A stretch of DNA of 64,000 nt from assembly GCA_963829505.1 (NCBI GenBank), contig CAWHIL010000003.1:496001-560000 (forward strand). The letters run 5' to 3'. The stretch comes from Roseiarcus sp963829505. GTDB taxonomy: Bacteria; Pseudomonadota; Alphaproteobacteria; Rhizobiales; Beijerinckiaceae. Positions 63,358-64,000 of this stretch are shown one piece after another. Every line of letters begins with the position of its first letter. Position 1 is the first letter of the stretch. The translations under genes and the position numbers were made by a program. Below the pieces are notes generated by a model that saw only the letters and a list, made by a program, of their open reading frames with translations, searched no databases and had not been told where the DNA came from.

Positions 63358-63816
63358 ATGGCTCTCGTTCTGACAATTCTGGGGTTCCTGTGGTGGTGGC
63401 CGCTCGGACTCCTGATGCTCGTTTTCTTCGTTTCGCGAAGAAGGCATTTTTGCTCACGTCAAAGCATCGCCGCAGGGAGTGGACCGATGACCTGGGAACA
63501 CGGCGCGGACCGTTGGGAGCGCAAGATGGCCCGCATGCAGGACAGGATGGAGCGCAAGATGGAGCGCGCCCGCTCGAGGATGGACGGCGTCTTCGGCGGC
63601 CGCGACTGGTTCGCTCCGCCGTCCAGCGGCAACCGCGCCTTCGACGATTATCGCGCCGACACGCTGAAGCGTCTCGAGGACGAAGAGCGCGAGTTCAAGG
63701 ATTTCCTGACGCGCCTGCGCGCCGCGAAGGACCGCGCCGAGTTCGACGCCTTCATGGCCGACCGGCGCCGCACCGTCGAGTCCGAGCCGCGGACCGAACC
63801 GCCGCGGGCGGAGTAA
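63358..63816 (+). CDS. DUF2852 membrane protein
   Basis: A 152-residue alphaproteobacterial protein. One N-terminal helix (LTILGFLWWWPLGLLMLVFFV) is followed by a cytoplasmic part with a charged coiled-coil (ERKMARMQDRMERKMERARSRMDG) and the family's SSGNRAFDDYRADTLKRLEDEEREFKDFLTRLRAAKDRAEFDAFMADRR. Function unknown. GGGGAATACGCC precedes the ATG. Confidence 0.85.
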   Translation: MALVLTILGFLWWWPLGLLMLVFFVSRRRHFCSRQSIAAGSGPMTWEHGADRWERKMARMQDRMERKMERARSRMDGVFGGRDWFAPPSSGNRAFDDYRADTLKRLEDEEREFKDFLTRLRAAKDRAEFDAFMADRRRTVESEPRTEPPRAE

Positions 63817-63966
63817 GGGCTTGGGGCGCAGCCGTCCTGCCGCGCCGCTCTTCCTTTTTGGGTGCGAGTTGCTGAATCGCGCCCATCTTCATCGATCTCG
63901 TCCGAGGCGCCCGTCAATCGAGCGCCTCGAACCTCGTCCGCAAGGAGCGGCGCCTCGAGGCGACGC

Positions 63967-64000
63967 CTACTTCCAGGCCTTGAGCGAGCCGAAGCGGACG
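63967..64000 (-). CDS. Probable 3' end of a minus-strand gene (cut by window edge)
   Basis: The last bases read on the minus strand as ..VRFGSLKAWK followed by TAG (63967-63969). There is too little to name. The upstream 150 bases hold no other gene. Confidence 0.35.
   Translation of the reverse strand, partial: VRFGSLKAWK

Overview
The window is GC-rich (roughly 65-70% by eye) and codes like an alphaproteobacterium of the Hyphomicrobiales (Rhizobiales), in the general neighbourhood of Beijerinckiaceae/Methylocystaceae/Rhodoblastus. The pointers are a PopZ homologue, an ExoR-like Sel1 protein, a phosphatidylcholine synthase (pcs), DUF2852 and DUF2865 proteins, PEPxW-type sorting signals, Rhizobiales-type palindromic repeats, and apparent GANTC (CcrM) site effects. 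No phage, transposase, CRISPR array or rRNA was seen. Two tRNAs are present (Cys-GCA, Glu-TTC).

Layout. 0-3.8 kb: a PEP-CTERM protein, then a propionyl-CoA carboxylase alpha chain coupled to a RidA protein. 3.9-14 kb: a block of redox and metal genes, mostly on the minus strand. It holds four high-potential iron-sulfur proteins (HiPIPs), a fused monoheme cytochrome/outer-membrane beta-barrel resembling Cyc2, a tetraheme c4-like cytochrome, a membrane monoheme cytochrome, a large protein with a C-terminal heme motif, a CHRD protein, a CusF-like protein, a VIT/CCC1 metal transporter and bacterioferritin. Together these could carry electrons from an extracellular donor such as Fe(II) to the inner membrane while handling the iron. 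That function is inference. 14-20.5 kb: TPR protein, Der, small-molecule redox genes with an HxlR regulator, GIY-YIG protein, second PEP-CTERM protein. 20.5-33.5 kb: acyl-CoA synthetase, two paralogous toxin-antitoxin pairs, cytochrome c, riboflavin synthase, aconitase X, a cluster of tandem palindromic repeats, a UbiH-type hydroxylase and Pcs. 33.6-45.6 kb: tRNA-Cys, Pcm-like methyltransferase, TolC, PopZ, ValS, ExoR-like protein, a 46-residue membrane microprotein overlapping an acyltransferase-SGNH protein, and CsbD.

46-51.4 kb is a Family 2A encapsulin cassette: a cysteine desulfurase with a long disordered N-terminus (cargo), the SrpI-type shell (interrupted by one TAG), an unknown 71-residue protein, a serine O-acetyltransferase and a divergent Rrf2 regulator. 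51.5-58.8 kb: tRNA-Glu, quinone oxidoreductase, lepB-rnc-era, two glycosyltransferases and a TVP38 membrane protein. 59-64 kb: DeoR and TetR regulators, an MFS transporter, a FitAB/VapBC-type toxin-antitoxin pair and small DUF proteins.

A striking window-wide observation is that the eight interrupted reading frames with a locatable break all break at or beside GANTC, the CcrM methylation site. In six of them a single base is added inside the site (GAATTC, GAACTC or GAGTTC where the protein needs GAATC, GACTC or GAGTC). These are most simply base-calling errors at methylated sites, so the affected genes (pccA twice, VIT, acyl-CoA synthetase, acyltransferase, era, glycosyltransferase, DeoR) are annotated here as intact genes with apparent frameshifts.
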